Origin: Duganella fentianensis
Lineage (GTDB): Bacteria > Pseudomonadota > Gammaproteobacteria > Burkholderiales > Burkholderiaceae_D
Direction: 5' to 3'
DNA length: 49,765 nucleotides
Assembly (NCBI RefSeq): GCF_009857835.1
Contig: NZ_WWCL01000007.1
Location: 1-49,765 of the forward strand
In this document: positions 26,539 to 35,200 of the stretch, piece after piece
How the letters are laid out: every line of letters begins with the position of its first letter
Numbering within the stretch: the stretch's first letter is position 1
Program-made: the position numbers and the translations under genes
The notes under the pieces: model-generated
Database searches by the model: none
Seen by the model: the letters and a program-made list of their open reading frames with translations, nothing else
Told to the model about the DNA's origin: nothing

Positions 26539-27093
26539 ATGGAACGCCTTGCTTACATTGCGTGGGGCTCCCTCGTCTGGGATCCGCGCGCGTTGCCTCT
26601 GGGGTCCCCCTGGTCTAGCGATGGGCCGCGAGTCTGTGTCGAGTTCGCCCGCAAGTCGGAAAATGGCCGCCTGACTCTGGTGCTCGCCGGCGACGCCCAG
26701 CCCTCGACAGGCTTCTGGGCTTTGTGCCCCCAAGACGCGATGGCGCAGGCAATCGAAGCGCTGGCCTTGCGCGAGGGTATCCCTCCCTCTGCCAGGGCGC
26801 GGCGGATCGGTCAGTGGCGCCCCGGCCAGGAAGATCCTCCGCACATGAGCGATTTGTCTCCGTGGGCGGCCAGACACGGTATCACGGGCGCCGTTTGGAC
26901 CGACTTGCGCCCCAATTTCGACGACGGCCAGACGCCCGGGATCGATCGGGTGCTGCATTATTTGCGTGGCCTGACCGGGGAGAAGCGCGCTCTGGCCGAG
27001 GAATATATCCGTAAAGCGCCACGCCAGGTCCGGACGCGCTACCGGCCCGATATCGAGGCCGAATTTGGCTGGACACCCCTGGCCCCTTCCTGA
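26539..27093 (+). CDS. Gamma-glutamylcyclotransferase-like hypothetical protein
   Basis: The 184-residue product opens with YIAWGSLVWDPRALPL, which resembles the YGSL/WGSL strand-and-loop of the gamma-glutamylcyclotransferase-like fold, followed by VEFARKSENGRLTLVLA. Proteins of this pattern are common uncharacterised bacterial proteins. Enzyme activity cannot be asserted because I did not identify the catalytic glutamate with confidence. It has its own likely promoter and is not obviously part of the SIR2 operon. Confidence 0.6.
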   Translation: MERLAYIAWGSLVWDPRALPLGSPWSSDGPRVCVEFARKSENGRLTLVLAGDAQPSTGFWALCPQDAMAQAIEALALREGIPPSARARRIGQWRPGQEDPPHMSDLSPWAARHGITGAVWTDLRPNFDDGQTPGIDRVLHYLRGLTGEKRALAEEYIRKAPRQVRTRYRPDIEAEFGWTPLAPS

Positions 27094-27222
27094 TCCCCAC
27101 CAAGCCGATCATCGCGCCCGACGGCGACGCAGTGCTCCGCGGGGCCAGGACGCAGCCGCCCCCGCCCCAACAGCTGCGCGCGCGATCGCTGTCGGCCGCC
27201 GGTCGCCGTGTCCCCAAGGCCG

Positions 27223-27600
27223 TCAGCAGATTGATCCGCTGGTGCTTTTCCCGGTCGGCACATCCAAGCCAAGATAACAGACGTACCCGCCCTCTTTGGT
27301 CCAGACGCAGCTGAGGTCGCCCCTGCGCCGGGTCCTGTGATCAGGGGCGGCGCCACAGGCTTCCTTCAAGTCGGGACCGATGTGCTCGAACAGATCCTTT
27401 CCAAGGGGACCGGTGAACATGAACGAGATCTTCCGGTCCTTTCTGGTCGGGGGCACCGACTCGGACAGCGTGCCGCCGTAGACCTGGTAGTCTCCGTTCA
27501 GCGGCTTCGGCCGGCCATCCCAAGGTTCCTGCTGCTCGGCGGCTCGTTCCGCCGGGAACAGGGCAAGCGCCACAAGCAGCGCCATCCGGTACGCGCTCAC
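27223..27600 (-). CDS. Small secreted hypothetical protein, coupled to the M74 gene
   Basis: The 125-residue product begins with a signal peptide (MALLVALALFPAERAAE region). The mature part carries GGTLSESVPPTRKDRKISFM, IGPDLKEACGA, RRGDLSCVW and GGYVCYLGLD; the paired cysteines suggest disulphides. Proteins of this type are seen next to murein-endopeptidase genes, but their function is unknown. I infer a GTG start at 27600, whose GTGA overlaps the stop of the upstream endopeptidase fragment, so the two are translationally coupled. Confidence 0.6.
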   Translation of the reverse strand: MSAYRMALLVALALFPAERAAEQQEPWDGRPKPLNGDYQVYGGTLSESVPPTRKDRKISFMFTGPLGKDLFEHIGPDLKEACGAAPDHRTRRRGDLSCVWTKEGGYVCYLGLDVPTGKSTSGSIC

Positions 27601-27812
27601 GACGCATACCTCGGCCAAAGTTCCACATGGAAGTGGTCGTTGTGGCCGATGCAGCTGCGCACACGTCCCACCGCCTTCTGGACCGCCGGGTCATTGAAAT
27701 AGACCAGCCTCACCCAGGGGTGCTGCATGAACAGGCTGATCAACTTGGTGGTGGCCGCGCAATCGTAAATCTCCTTGTCGAAGTACGAGCATCGGGCGGC
27801 CTGCCCCGTCAT
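27597..27812 (-). pseudogene. C-terminal fragment of a penicillin-insensitive murein endopeptidase (M74-like)
   Basis: The 71 residues contain CSYFDKEIYDCAATTKLISL, HPWVRLVYFNDPAVQK and CIGHNDHFHVELWP. The GHxDHFHVxL motif is the metal-binding end of M74 (MepA-like) endopeptidases, which cut peptidoglycan cross-links in the periplasm. The signal peptide and the N-terminal two-thirds, with the first zinc ligands, are absent, so this is a remnant broken near 27812. Its ATG overlaps the stop of a short upstream frame. Confidence 0.6.
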
Positions 27813-28039
27813 TCGAACTGATCTTTATATGTCGACGTGCCGCGTGGGTCGCGGCCGTAAAAATCTTCTGGAACGTAAGTGGGTTGTTTCGCCGAGGATT
27901 TCGCCCCGATCAAGCGATGCCAAATCCTCAGAACTTCGGCACGAACGACCATTTTTTCCCTTTCATTGTTTTGGTTTGTTGTCGTGTGGAAATGATTGTA
28001 CTTGAATTTGGTGCCGTTCCCTGCCACATTTGCGGTCAA
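27809..28039 (-). CDS. Possible short hypothetical protein or gene end
   Basis: An open frame of up to 76 codons ends in TSTYKDQFE. Its stop overlaps the ATG of the M74 fragment (GAATGA), which would fit translational coupling. The most protein-like part starts at an internal ATG (MVVRAEVLRIWHRLIGAKSS). I recognise nothing. It may be a remnant joined to the M74 fragment by recombination. Confidence 0.3.
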   Translation of the reverse strand: MTANVAGNGTKFKYNHFHTTTNQNNEREKMVVRAEVLRIWHRLIGAKSSAKQPTYVPEDFYGRDPRGTSTYKDQFE

Positions 28040-28090
28040 TCGGGTGCTGGCGAATTTCCACCTATGGCATGTGGTTCGAAAAAGGGACTT

Positions 28091-28108
28091 CCCACCGCCT
28101 TCGGTGGG
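28091..28108. other. Short perfect hairpin
   Basis: CCCACCG and CGGTGGG flank the loop CCTT. There is no U-run on either side, so a terminator is not clearly supported. It lies between the M74 remnant and the predicted transposon end. Confidence 0.35.
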
Positions 28109-28271
28109 CCGCGTGGGAGGTACCTGGCGCCGAATAATTGATCGCCACCCTGATGCTTTTCAAAGGATGCGTTAAGCTTCGATCAACCGTCAAAGACGCA
28201 AGGTTCGGATAGGACGTGGTGCACGATAGTGCCCTCCTCACGAATCGTCGTACCAAGCTCATGGTGAATTT

Positions 28272-28422
28272 GGCAGGTAGCCGTCACGACAGCCCAACCT
28301 TTAAGTCGCACGACGAATACAATCTGGCCAGGCATTTCCGTCACGAGCACCGATCCACACGGTGGCCTAACATTTCCGTCACCAACTATGTACCAACAGC
28401 TTGGCTCAACGTTTAGGTGACA
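28272..28422 (-). mobile_element. Predicted right end of a Tn7-like transposon with five binding-site repeats
   Basis: Read on the minus strand, five copies of one motif lie in the same orientation: 28403-28423 (terminal, TGTCACCTAAACGTTGAG), 28364-28386 (GTGACGGAAATGTTAGG), 28326-28347 (GTGACGGAAATGCCTGG), 28292-28311 (GCGACTTAAAGGTTGGGC) and 28272-28290 (GTGACGGCTACCTGCC). Several spaced copies, with the outermost beginning TGTCA, are the layout of a transposase-binding end in Tn7-like elements. The terminus would be near 28422, followed by ATTGC as a possible 5-bp target duplication. The TniQ-like gene at 3-620 may belong to the same element, with the left end outside the window. Confidence 0.6.
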
Positions 28423-28537
28423 ATTGCCGGACGGGAAGGGAAAACTCGGTTTTAACTGAACCTAAATGTATAGCTATTTGAAGCTAAAACGACCGCGTTT
28501 ACTGGGAGAACGGGTAAATTTCTTGGCCACAGCTTTA

Positions 28538-28741
28538 GGTTGGCGCACTTACGCGCTATTCCATACGTCTATGTATAGATATCAAAAAGATAATCATAAC
28601 CGCACATTGGCAATTTTGCATAATTACTTTGCATATTCTGTTAAGTCATTGTTTTTTAATAAATTATCTATCGAAGCTCGAAAGGTAAAATTTTTTTTTC
28701 ACTTTTACTTCGAATTTTGAGCAAAATTTCTTTGCATGACG
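28538..28741 (+). repeat. AT-rich ~200-bp direct repeat, copy A
   Basis: This AT-rich stretch is repeated at 34355-34556 in the same orientation with close to 90 per cent identity by eye, including CATAACCGCACAT, GCATAATTACTTTGCATAT, TTTTTTAATAAATTAT and a GCAAAAT...CTTTGCATGACG end. A short open frame crosses it (28466-28720), but the frame is not kept in the other copy. The two copies bracket the PEP-CTERM locus and the IS5 remnant. What the repeat is (a small non-autonomous element, attachment site or duplicated regulatory region) is unknown. Confidence 0.75.
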
Positions 28742-28881
28742 GTTTCGCAGGGGCGCTCATGCTGACAGTTTACCCCGCAAGCTTAGACGCTCGCGATAGG
28801 GATTTGTGCAACAAAGCCGCGCTACATCTGGCCGGTATTGTGGGCGGATAGCGCGGGGCGCAACAGCGGCCGGTGTGCCGC

Positions 28882-29793
28882 TCAGGTTTGCTGGCTGCGC
28901 CGGCGCAGCCGCTGCCGCAGCGCAAGGCTAGCCAGGCCGGCTAGCTGCATAAGGCCTGCACTGGGCTCCGGCACGGGCGAGGGGCTGCTGCCGCCATTCG
29001 AGCCACCAGCGCCACCTCCACCAGCACCACCAGCACCACCAGCACCACCAGCACCACCATCGCGGCCGGGGTTATGCCACGCTGCGTCGATAGTCTGCCA
29101 AGTCGCTGGAGTACGGCCGGGCAGGCGATTGCGCCCGCTGCTGTCGGGATCTGCGGTGCTCACTGTGGCCGGAGCAGCCGGTTCGCTGATTTCGAATATG
29201 GGCAGACTGGCTGGCGGTGTCGCATCTGCTACCGGCGGCAAGACGGGGTGCAGGGTTGCGGCCAGAGCGGCGGCCGGTGTCGGCGCACCAGCCGCTGTGC
29301 GCCGGATTGGCGCCACCGCTGTCGTACCTGCCGGTGCTTGCGATGGCGCCGCACCTGCGTGGTCGGCGCTACTATGGGGCGGAGCTTCGATGCGGGTAAT
29401 GCGACTGATATTGCCGCAGATTCTAGGCACCAGTATGCACACACTGCCCACGCAATAGACGCTGGCCGGTTCGCGCCGGATGGTACTCCAGCCGGCGCGG
29501 CTGACGCTGTGGCAGACCGAGGCAGCGCCAAAATGCATGTCGCGGATCTGCGTCTCGTATTGTTCGCGCCCGCTGATGGCGTCGCGCGTGATGATGACCT
29601 TGTCGTCCGGCTGGTGTTCGGCCATGCGTCGCTTGAGGGTACGGGCGATCTCTGGCGGAATATCGGTATAGCGGTCAATGGCGGCGGAAATGCTGCCGCG
29701 ATAAGGGTTGCGCCCCGGGTGGTCCCACGAACAGGGCGGTTCGACAGGTGCCACGCTGGCACTAGCGAGTGCGAGGGCGAAAATAATCGACAT
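28882..29793 (-). CDS. MHFG-type PEP-CTERM exoprotein
   Basis: The 303-residue product is a secreted protein with a short N-terminal hydrophobic signal (SIIFALALASASVAPVE). It has the namesake MHFG motif at 86-89 (IRDMHFGAASVCHSVS), a Pro/Ala-rich middle, and a Gly-Ala repeat near residue 250. The C-terminal sorting signal is VPEPS, then a hydrophobic helix and a basic RRRSQQ end. PEP-CTERM proteins are processed by exosortase and usually accompany exopolysaccharide or biofilm formation. No exosortase gene is in the window. The Gly-rich part is encoded by 9-bp repeats at about 29017-29059 that could vary in number. No strong ribosome-binding site. Confidence 0.85.
   Translation of the reverse strand: MSIIFALALASASVAPVEPPCSWDHPGRNPYRGSISAAIDRYTDIPPEIARTLKRRMAEHQPDDKVIITRDAISGREQYETQIRDMHFGAASVCHSVSRAGWSTIRREPASVYCVGSVCILVPRICGNISRITRIEAPPHSSADHAGAAPSQAPAGTTAVAPIRRTAAGAPTPAAALAATLHPVLPPVADATPPASLPIFEISEPAAPATVSTADPDSSGRNRLPGRTPATWQTIDAAWHNPGRDGGAGGAGGAGGAGGGGAGGSNGGSSPSPVPEPSAGLMQLAGLASLALRQRLRRRSQQT
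29017..29059. repeat. 9-bp tandem repeat within the MHFG gene
   Basis: About four to five copies of a 9-bp unit, CCACCAGCA, in tandem encode the Gly-Gly-Ala run. The number of units is a multiple of three bases, so gain or loss would change length without a frameshift. Confidence 0.7.
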
Positions 29794-29901
29794 AGAAAAG
29801 CTTACGGCATCAAAGTGCTGATCGCCCGGCTGTGATCAGTGCGGGCGATCCGGCGAAGTGCCGCACCGGCCGCCGTTTAGGCAGCCGTGGCGGCGGCGTT
29901 A

Positions 29902-30588
29902 TCAGGCTGCCTGTTTGGCAGCGCGACGACGTACCAGACCCAGCAGACCGAGACCGCCGATCAGCATGGCGTAGGTTTCCGGCTCAGGTACTGGTGCGGC
30001 GGCGGTGTAGTCATAAGTGACTTTCAGGTTGCCGCCCGCTTCGGTGTTGAATTGCGAAATCAGATTGCCCGCGCCGGACGCGTTGGACAGACCGGCTGCC
30101 CGCAGCGACAGGGTCAGGCTGCCGCCACCAGCCTGCGAGAACAGGGCGAAGTCGCTGGCTGAGGTGGAGATTTTGGTCTCGGTGTGGCTGCTGCTAACGG
30201 CTCCGGTTGCTGCGCCCGACGTGCCAGCGAAGTCGATTGCGCCGTCGAAAGCGGTCAGCGAGTAAGCGTTGCTGAACACAGGATTGGTGACAACGATGGT
30301 CGTGCCGTCCGGACGGGTCAGGGTCAGCAGCGAGCTGAGCGACAGAGTCACGGTACTGGCCGCAGCGTCCAGCGATTCGGATCTGCCCGCACCGGAAACG
30401 CTGCCGCCTAGCTGGAAGGTAATCGAATTGAGGTTGCCGAGCTTGCTGTCAAATTTGCTGACGCTGAGGCTATCGGTCCAGTTGGTAACGGTGCTGGCTT
30501 TGCTGACATCGTAGGAAATGACGGTCGCTTGCGCGCTGGTGGCGGCAAACAGGCTGGTGGTGGCGAGCGCGAGCAGGATTTTTTTCAT
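29902..30588 (-). CDS. Choice-of-anchor E PEP-CTERM exoprotein
   Basis: The 228-residue secreted protein has a signal peptide (MKKILLALATTSLFAATSAQA), a beta-rich body opening VISYDVSKASTVTNWTDSLSV as in choice-of-anchor E domains, and a C-terminal VPEPETYAMLIGGLGLLGLV anchor with RRR. The start has a purine-rich upstream region (GAGGTTTCC). It lies downstream of the response-regulator gene on the same strand with a 152-base gap, so it may be controlled by that two-component system or have its own promoter. Its role is probably surface or matrix structure. Confidence 0.88.
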   Translation of the reverse strand: MKKILLALATTSLFAATSAQATVISYDVSKASTVTNWTDSLSVSKFDSKLGNLNSITFQLGGSVSGAGRSESLDAAASTVTLSLSSLLTLTRPDGTTIVVTNPVFSNAYSLTAFDGAIDFAGTSGAATGAVSSSHTETKISTSASDFALFSQAGGGSLTLSLRAAGLSNASGAGNLISQFNTEAGGNLKVTYDYTAAAPVPEPETYAMLIGGLGLLGLVRRRAAKQAA

Positions 30589-30740
30589 GGAAACCTCGGA
30601 ACAGGAGTGGTGGAATGTCGTAAAGAAAAATAACTAAAAGTGACATTTCCATAATAGGTGGTGCCCTAGCTGGCGGGCAAACCACCAATCCTGACCAGAT
30701 GTGACCGAATGTGACATCGCTGGCCGTGTGACCAGTTGTT

Positions 30741-31475
30741 TCAAACTGGCTCCACGTCCTCCATGCTGATCTCGGCGGCGAAGCAGTAGCCCACTGCATG
30801 AACGGTACGCAGCGGTAGCTCGGTGCCCAGTCTGGCGACAATTTTGGCACGCAGGCGGCGCACCAGCGTATCCAGCGAACGGCTGCTGGAATAGTCGTCG
30901 CGCTGGTAAAGCCGGGTCAGGATGATGCGTTTCTGCACGGCGGCGCCGGGCTGGGCGGCCAGCATTTCCATCAGTTGCAGTTCCTTCTGGCTCAGCTTTA
31001 TCGCTGCACTGTCGCCCAGTCGCAATTCCCACAGTGTTGCGGACATGTGCCAGTGTTCGGTTGGCGCCACTGCTGCCACGGCGGTGGCCTCAGCTGGTGC
31101 AGCGCTCGTTACCCGTGCGCCCATGCTGTGCACCACGGCGGCCAGTTCGCGGCAATCTACCGGCTTGACCATGAAGATATCGGCACCAGACTGGTAGCCG
31201 CGCAACTTGTCGTCCAGGGTGCTGCGTGCGGTCAGGATGATGATGCCCATACGGGTATTGGCACGCGTATATTCGGCCAGTACATAGCCTTCCTGATCGG
31301 GCAGACCCACATCGATCACGGCGACATGAAACTGCTGATGCGACAAGGCCTGATAGAACTCGGCAGCGTTACGCACCGCCGTCACGGGCGTGCCATGGAT
31401 TTCCATCCATTCCACCACGCTGTCGCGCAGGTCAGGATCGTCCTCTACCAGTAGTACTTTGATAGGTTCGTTCAA
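30741..31475 (-). CDS. OmpR-family response regulator
   Basis: The 244-residue product has a receiver domain (residues 1-120) with the acidic pair Glu11/Asp12, phospho-acceptor Asp55 in VIDVGLPDQEG, and the conserved Lys in MVKPVD. A winged-helix DNA-binding domain follows (about 150-240, ending with RTVHAVGYCF). It begins five bases after the stop of the sensor kinase gene, so the pair is an operon. Targets are unknown. The adjacent PEP-CTERM genes on the same strand are the obvious candidates. Confidence 0.92.
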   Translation of the reverse strand: MNEPIKVLLVEDDPDLRDSVVEWMEIHGTPVTAVRNAAEFYQALSHQQFHVAVIDVGLPDQEGYVLAEYTRANTRMGIIILTARSTLDDKLRGYQSGADIFMVKPVDCRELAAVVHSMGARVTSAAPAEATAVAAVAPTEHWHMSATLWELRLGDSAAIKLSQKELQLMEMLAAQPGAAVQKRIILTRLYQRDDYSSSRSLDTLVRRLRAKIVARLGTELPLRTVHAVGYCFAAEISMEDVEPV

Positions 31476-31480
31476 ACTGC

Positions 31481-32857
31481 TTACTCCTGCGTGGACAATG
31501 GGAGGGTGATGGTCACGGCGGTACCGCCTTCGGCACGGTTGGCCAGGCCGACCCCGCCAGCATGCTGGCTGATGATGCGCAGCACCAGATACAGCCCCAT
31601 GCCGCTGCCGGCGACCAGACGGGTACGGCTACCGCGATAGTATTTGCCATACACCAGATCGAGTTCATGTTCGGGAATGCCGGGTCCCTGATCGGTGATC
31701 AGCAGGCGCAGGCAGTTGCCTTGCTGGCTCAGTTGCAGCCCGACCTGACCGGCGGGCGGGCCGTATTTGATGGCATTATCGAGCAGATTCAGCACGGCTG
31801 TCTTGAGCAACGCGCGGTCGCCGATGATGGTGTAGTCCTGTGCGCTGTCGAAACTGATCTGGGGTGCTTTCTCGCTCCAGAACTGGGCTGCTTCGGCAAT
31901 CACTTCCTGCAGCAGTTGCGGAAACTGGAGCGGTGCGCGGATCGGGCCTATCTTGCCATCTTCGCGCGGTTCACTGCGGACGGCCGTCTCGGCCACTTCG
32001 ACTAGCCTGCCCACGGCACGCTGCATCTTCTCCAGATTATGGCCGGTGCTAGCGCTGCCCGTTTGCAGTTTGCTATGCAGAATGTCGAGATTGGTACGAA
32101 TGATGGCCAGAGGGGTGCGGTATTCATGCGAGAACATTTCGACAAAGCGGGTCTGGGTCTCCAGCGCATCCTGTCGCGCATCGAGCGAAAGCAGCAACTG
32201 ATCCTTGATGCGTTCGAAATTGAGCAGCAGCAGGGCGGGGAAGAACAGTACGGTGCCCGCTAGCGGTATCAGGTAGACCAGCAGCGCATTCAACTGCGAG
32301 AACGCGGCCTGTACGGTACCCTCTTGCTGCGTGAGCAGCAAGACGATGCGGCCGATATGCCCCATCAGCAGCAGGCAGAGACCGGTTATGGCCATGCGGC
32401 GTGCATACGCATGGCGTGCGCTGCTGTGATCGTGCGCGCAGACGAGCAGGGTCTGCAGGCATAGCAGGAATATCAGTATCAGGCTGGCGCTACTGAACAG
32501 CAGACGGGTGGCCAGCGCAGCTTCGAGTGCTATGAGTAGAGTGTAGATCAGCGCGAACCCCATGCCCAGTGCGTAGGCGCTGTAGCGGGTGGTGTGGCCG
32601 AAGAATGCGCGCAGTCCGGCCCAGACCTGCAAACAGGCCGCAATCAGCAGAATGTTACCGATCACCAGCATCGGCCCCGGCGGGCCGGAGGCACTGAGCA
32701 CGATCAGCGTCATGCCGACGGCGCTGCAGACGCCGAACTGCGCCCACAGCCGCGTGTGGCGTTCGGTGGGCGCGGCGAAATATACCCCGACCATGATGAA
32801 GGATATACAGAGCTGGGTAATGGCGAGGGCGAGGCTGGCGGTAGGTGTATCCATCAT
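31481..32857 (-). CDS. Sensor histidine kinase with multi-helix membrane sensor
   Basis: The 458-residue product has six or seven transmembrane helices over the first 215 or so residues. A HisKA domain follows with the H-box FSHEYRTPLAIIRTNLD, then the ATPase domain with LLDNAIKYGP (N-box), DQGPGIP and GSGMGLYLVLR (G-boxes). There is no HAMP or PAS domain between membrane part and kinase, so sensing is probably within the membrane. It is the first gene of the pair with the OmpR-type regulator. Confidence 0.9.
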   Translation of the reverse strand: MMDTPTASLALAITQLCISFIMVGVYFAAPTERHTRLWAQFGVCSAVGMTLIVLSASGPPGPMLVIGNILLIAACLQVWAGLRAFFGHTTRYSAYALGMGFALIYTLLIALEAALATRLLFSSASLILIFLLCLQTLLVCAHDHSSARHAYARRMAITGLCLLLMGHIGRIVLLLTQQEGTVQAAFSQLNALLVYLIPLAGTVLFFPALLLLNFERIKDQLLLSLDARQDALETQTRFVEMFSHEYRTPLAIIRTNLDILHSKLQTGSASTGHNLEKMQRAVGRLVEVAETAVRSEPREDGKIGPIRAPLQFPQLLQEVIAEAAQFWSEKAPQISFDSAQDYTIIGDRALLKTAVLNLLDNAIKYGPPAGQVGLQLSQQGNCLRLLITDQGPGIPEHELDLVYGKYYRGSRTRLVAGSGMGLYLVLRIISQHAGGVGLANRAEGGTAVTITLPLSTQE

Positions 32858-33084
32858 TGCGCGGGTGAAGGCTGGTGCCGGAATGTAGCATTGCAGCGAT
32901 TTTATTGCACAAATAAATTAATTCCTATGCCATTCTTAGGTCGCCATTAGGGGCGGTAGACGGATTAATGCCAGTCGCGCAGTAATAATCTTGAATTACG
33001 CAGGAACATAGAATAATTATTATCTTGCTACTAGAAATGTAGCAATTTGCCGATTATATTGATATTTAGTCCGGTCTGAATAAT

Positions 33085-34095
33085 TCAAATTCCATTGGCA
33101 CCCAGCGGCCAATGTGCACCAGGACTGGACGGTGCATCCGGCAGAGTGGCCTCGTCTGAGCTTAGGAATCGGTGCAGCGCCACGAGCAGCAGGGGCATCC
33201 ATATTGGCCCGCCCGTGATCAGGCCAAAAAGAAGCCGCAGCTTCCGCAGAATCATGCGCAGGTTGTGGCCGCAACCGCATAGCAGCGCATGGAAAGCGTC
33301 GCTATCGGCGCCTTTCAACCAATTGCGCCGTAACCGACCATCATTCCTCATGTGCCCGATGGCCGGTTCGATGGCACTGCGGCGCCGGATATCGTGGCGC
33401 AAACGTTGCGTGATGTCGCGTTTGAGCTTGTGGTGGTAAGCCTTGGTGCCTGGCGGTACGTCCGCGCCGCGATAGCCCAGATCGACAAAGACCTCCTTGG
33501 GCTGGCAATCGGTCAGGATCGCTACCTGTTCCAACGTTTCCAGCAAAGTATGGCCGTCGTAGGGATTGCCAGGCATGGTGCGCATACCCACCACCAGCCC
33601 TTCCTTGTGTGTGGTGGCGATGGATACCTTCACACCAAACTCATATGGCTGGCGCGCTTTGCCCTTGCCGATGCATTCGGCCTCCGGCGCATGCAGACTG
33701 TAGAGCTTGTTCTTGTCGGGCTGCTTTTGTGTCAGCAAGCGTTCGACTTTGGGCAGCAATTCACAGCCGCGCTGCTTGAGCGCTTCGGGTGCATGGTCCA
33801 GTTGGCGTTCCACATCGCGCCAGACGCGACCGACAATGGTTTTCAATTTTTTCAGGCTGCCGCGCATGCGTTTGAACTGTTTGGCATGGGCATATCGCCC
33901 GATCTGCACCGCCAGCGTCGGCGCTGCGCGGTTGTAGTTCTGGCGCAGCGTCAGCCCAGCTTCGACGGCGAACTGGACTAATTGCCGCCTGGCCCGCTCC
34001 AGCAACTTGCTGTCCGTTGGATGGGCGATAGCCTTTTCCTGCACCGTACTGTCGACGATGACTTTCTGAAAGCTCTGCGGCTTAACCACCGTCAC
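33085..34095 (-). pseudogene. IS5-family transposase, 5'-truncated
   Basis: The 336-residue frame keeps the DDE core of an IS5-family transposase: VIVDSTVQEKAIAHPTDSKL, then VFVDLGYRGADVP, then the IEPAIGHMRNDGR region with the final Glu, and a C-terminal GCGHNLRMILRKL. The roughly 100 N-terminal residues of the family are missing. The reading frame begins abruptly at about 34095, where the sequence changes to an unrelated AT-rich stretch. It is therefore a remnant. I could not identify both terminal inverted repeats. Confidence 0.85.
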
Positions 34096-34354
34096 TCAAA
34101 GTAAATCTGCAAAAGGTACGATTCCGTAACTAATTGATTCTATTGGTCATCGTAAAATATTTTAGCATTTTTACTTCGATCATCAGCGAAGTAATTCTGT
34201 CATATCCGTGAATTTCCAAGTAAGTCTGCTAAATTGTTCTCAACCAGCCGGAGACCCGCATGGCGCCTAGTTTCACATAGTTGCGCTTCACCTACGCGAT
34301 CACCGAAACGGGGGGCGCTTTGAATATTGGGCGTCACGACATTGGAGCGGCGAA

Positions 34355-34556
34355 CCTGGCGCTTGCGCGCTGTTCCAAGCGCCTATTTATAGATATCCAA
34401 AAGACAACCATAACCGCACATCGGCAATTTTGCATAATTACTTTGCATATGCTGTTAAGTCTCTGTTTTTTAATAAATTATTTGTCGAAGCCCGAAAGGT
34501 AAAATTTTTTTTGCACTTTTACTTCGATTTTTGAGCAAAATTGCTTTGCATGACGT
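34355..34556 (+). repeat. AT-rich ~200-bp direct repeat, copy B
   Basis: Second copy of the repeat at 28538-28741, in direct orientation. It starts at about CCTGGCGCTTGCGCGC and ends TTGCATGACG. Both copies are preceded by a GC-richer stretch that also shows weak similarity. The gene-free interval 34096-34610 otherwise holds only the broken upstream edge of the IS5 remnant. Confidence 0.75.
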
Positions 34557-34610
34557 GAGCCCGTCGTACCGAATGGAATTTACTTCTGCTTTCATCCGGC
34601 TTTACTGGAC

Positions 34611-35099
34611 TCAATAAAGCTCGTTTTGAGGCGCTCGTTTCTGCTGACACTTTTGTGATGCCGGCATACTATTCGCGCAATCAGAAGTCGAGCACTCCGA
34701 AGGCTTCCCCTCGTTGCCCTCAACACATTCACTAGATGCTGAAGTATCCACCTTCGCATCACCTTTCTCAGTATCAACACGTGCATTGCTAATGTCGGTT
34801 GGCGGATCGGACTGCGCTGCTGCGGCACGCGCCTGAGTGACTTGTTGACGGTTTGCTACGGCTGGCAATTTAGCATTGACTGGCGGCGCTGATGGCGCTT
34901 CTGCAGGCGCTTCTTTTTTGCTGCCGCCGAATACCATCACCGCGATCACGAATAGAGCCAATATGCCGACGCCGGGCCCGGCAAATCCAACTTCAGAGCT
35001 GCCACAAGATGGGCATTTCAACGAAATATGCGCCCCCCTCGGATACCAGGTGTAGCCACATTTTTTGCACTTATTCTGTGGACGCTTCGTGGCAGCCAT
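34611..35099 (-). CDS. Zinc-ribbon membrane protein of unknown function
   Basis: The 162-residue product begins with an N-terminal zinc ribbon (CKKCGYTWYPRG, then CPSCGS), then one transmembrane helix (GVGILALFVIAVMVFGG). A low-complexity tail rich in Ala, Pro, Ser and Asp follows, with three Cys near its end. The ATG at 35099 has AAGGA seven bases upstream; an upstream in-frame start lacks such a site. Proteins with a ribbon, one helix and a disordered tail are common hypotheticals. The ribbon next to a membrane anchor suggests a scaffold or nucleic-acid contact, but no function can be named. Confidence 0.65.
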   Translation of the reverse strand: MAATKRPQNKCKKCGYTWYPRGAHISLKCPSCGSSEVGFAGPGVGILALFVIAVMVFGGSKKEAPAEAPSAPPVNAKLPAVANRQQVTQARAAAAQSDPPTDISNARVDTEKGDAKVDTSASSECVEGNEGKPSECSTSDCANSMPASQKCQQKRAPQNELY

Positions 35100-35200
35100 A
35101 TTCGATCCTTTTAAAACAAAGAACGTCAACTGGACGGCGGCTCATGGCCAAAACTTAGCAACTAGCCAAATGTGATTCGCTCCAAAATCGTTATTGAAAC

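Noticed and set aside
28466..28720. 84-codon open frame across the AT-rich repeat
   Set aside because: It lies mostly in repeat copy A, and the matching frame is not kept in copy B. Composition is that of AT-rich non-coding DNA.
29017..29059. Short tandem repeats as a CRISPR array
   Set aside because: The units are 9 bp, contiguous and inside a Gly-rich coding region. There are no spacers and no cas genes.
33085..34095. Complete IS5 element
   Set aside because: The N-terminal part of the transposase is missing, and no pair of terminal inverted repeats could be placed.
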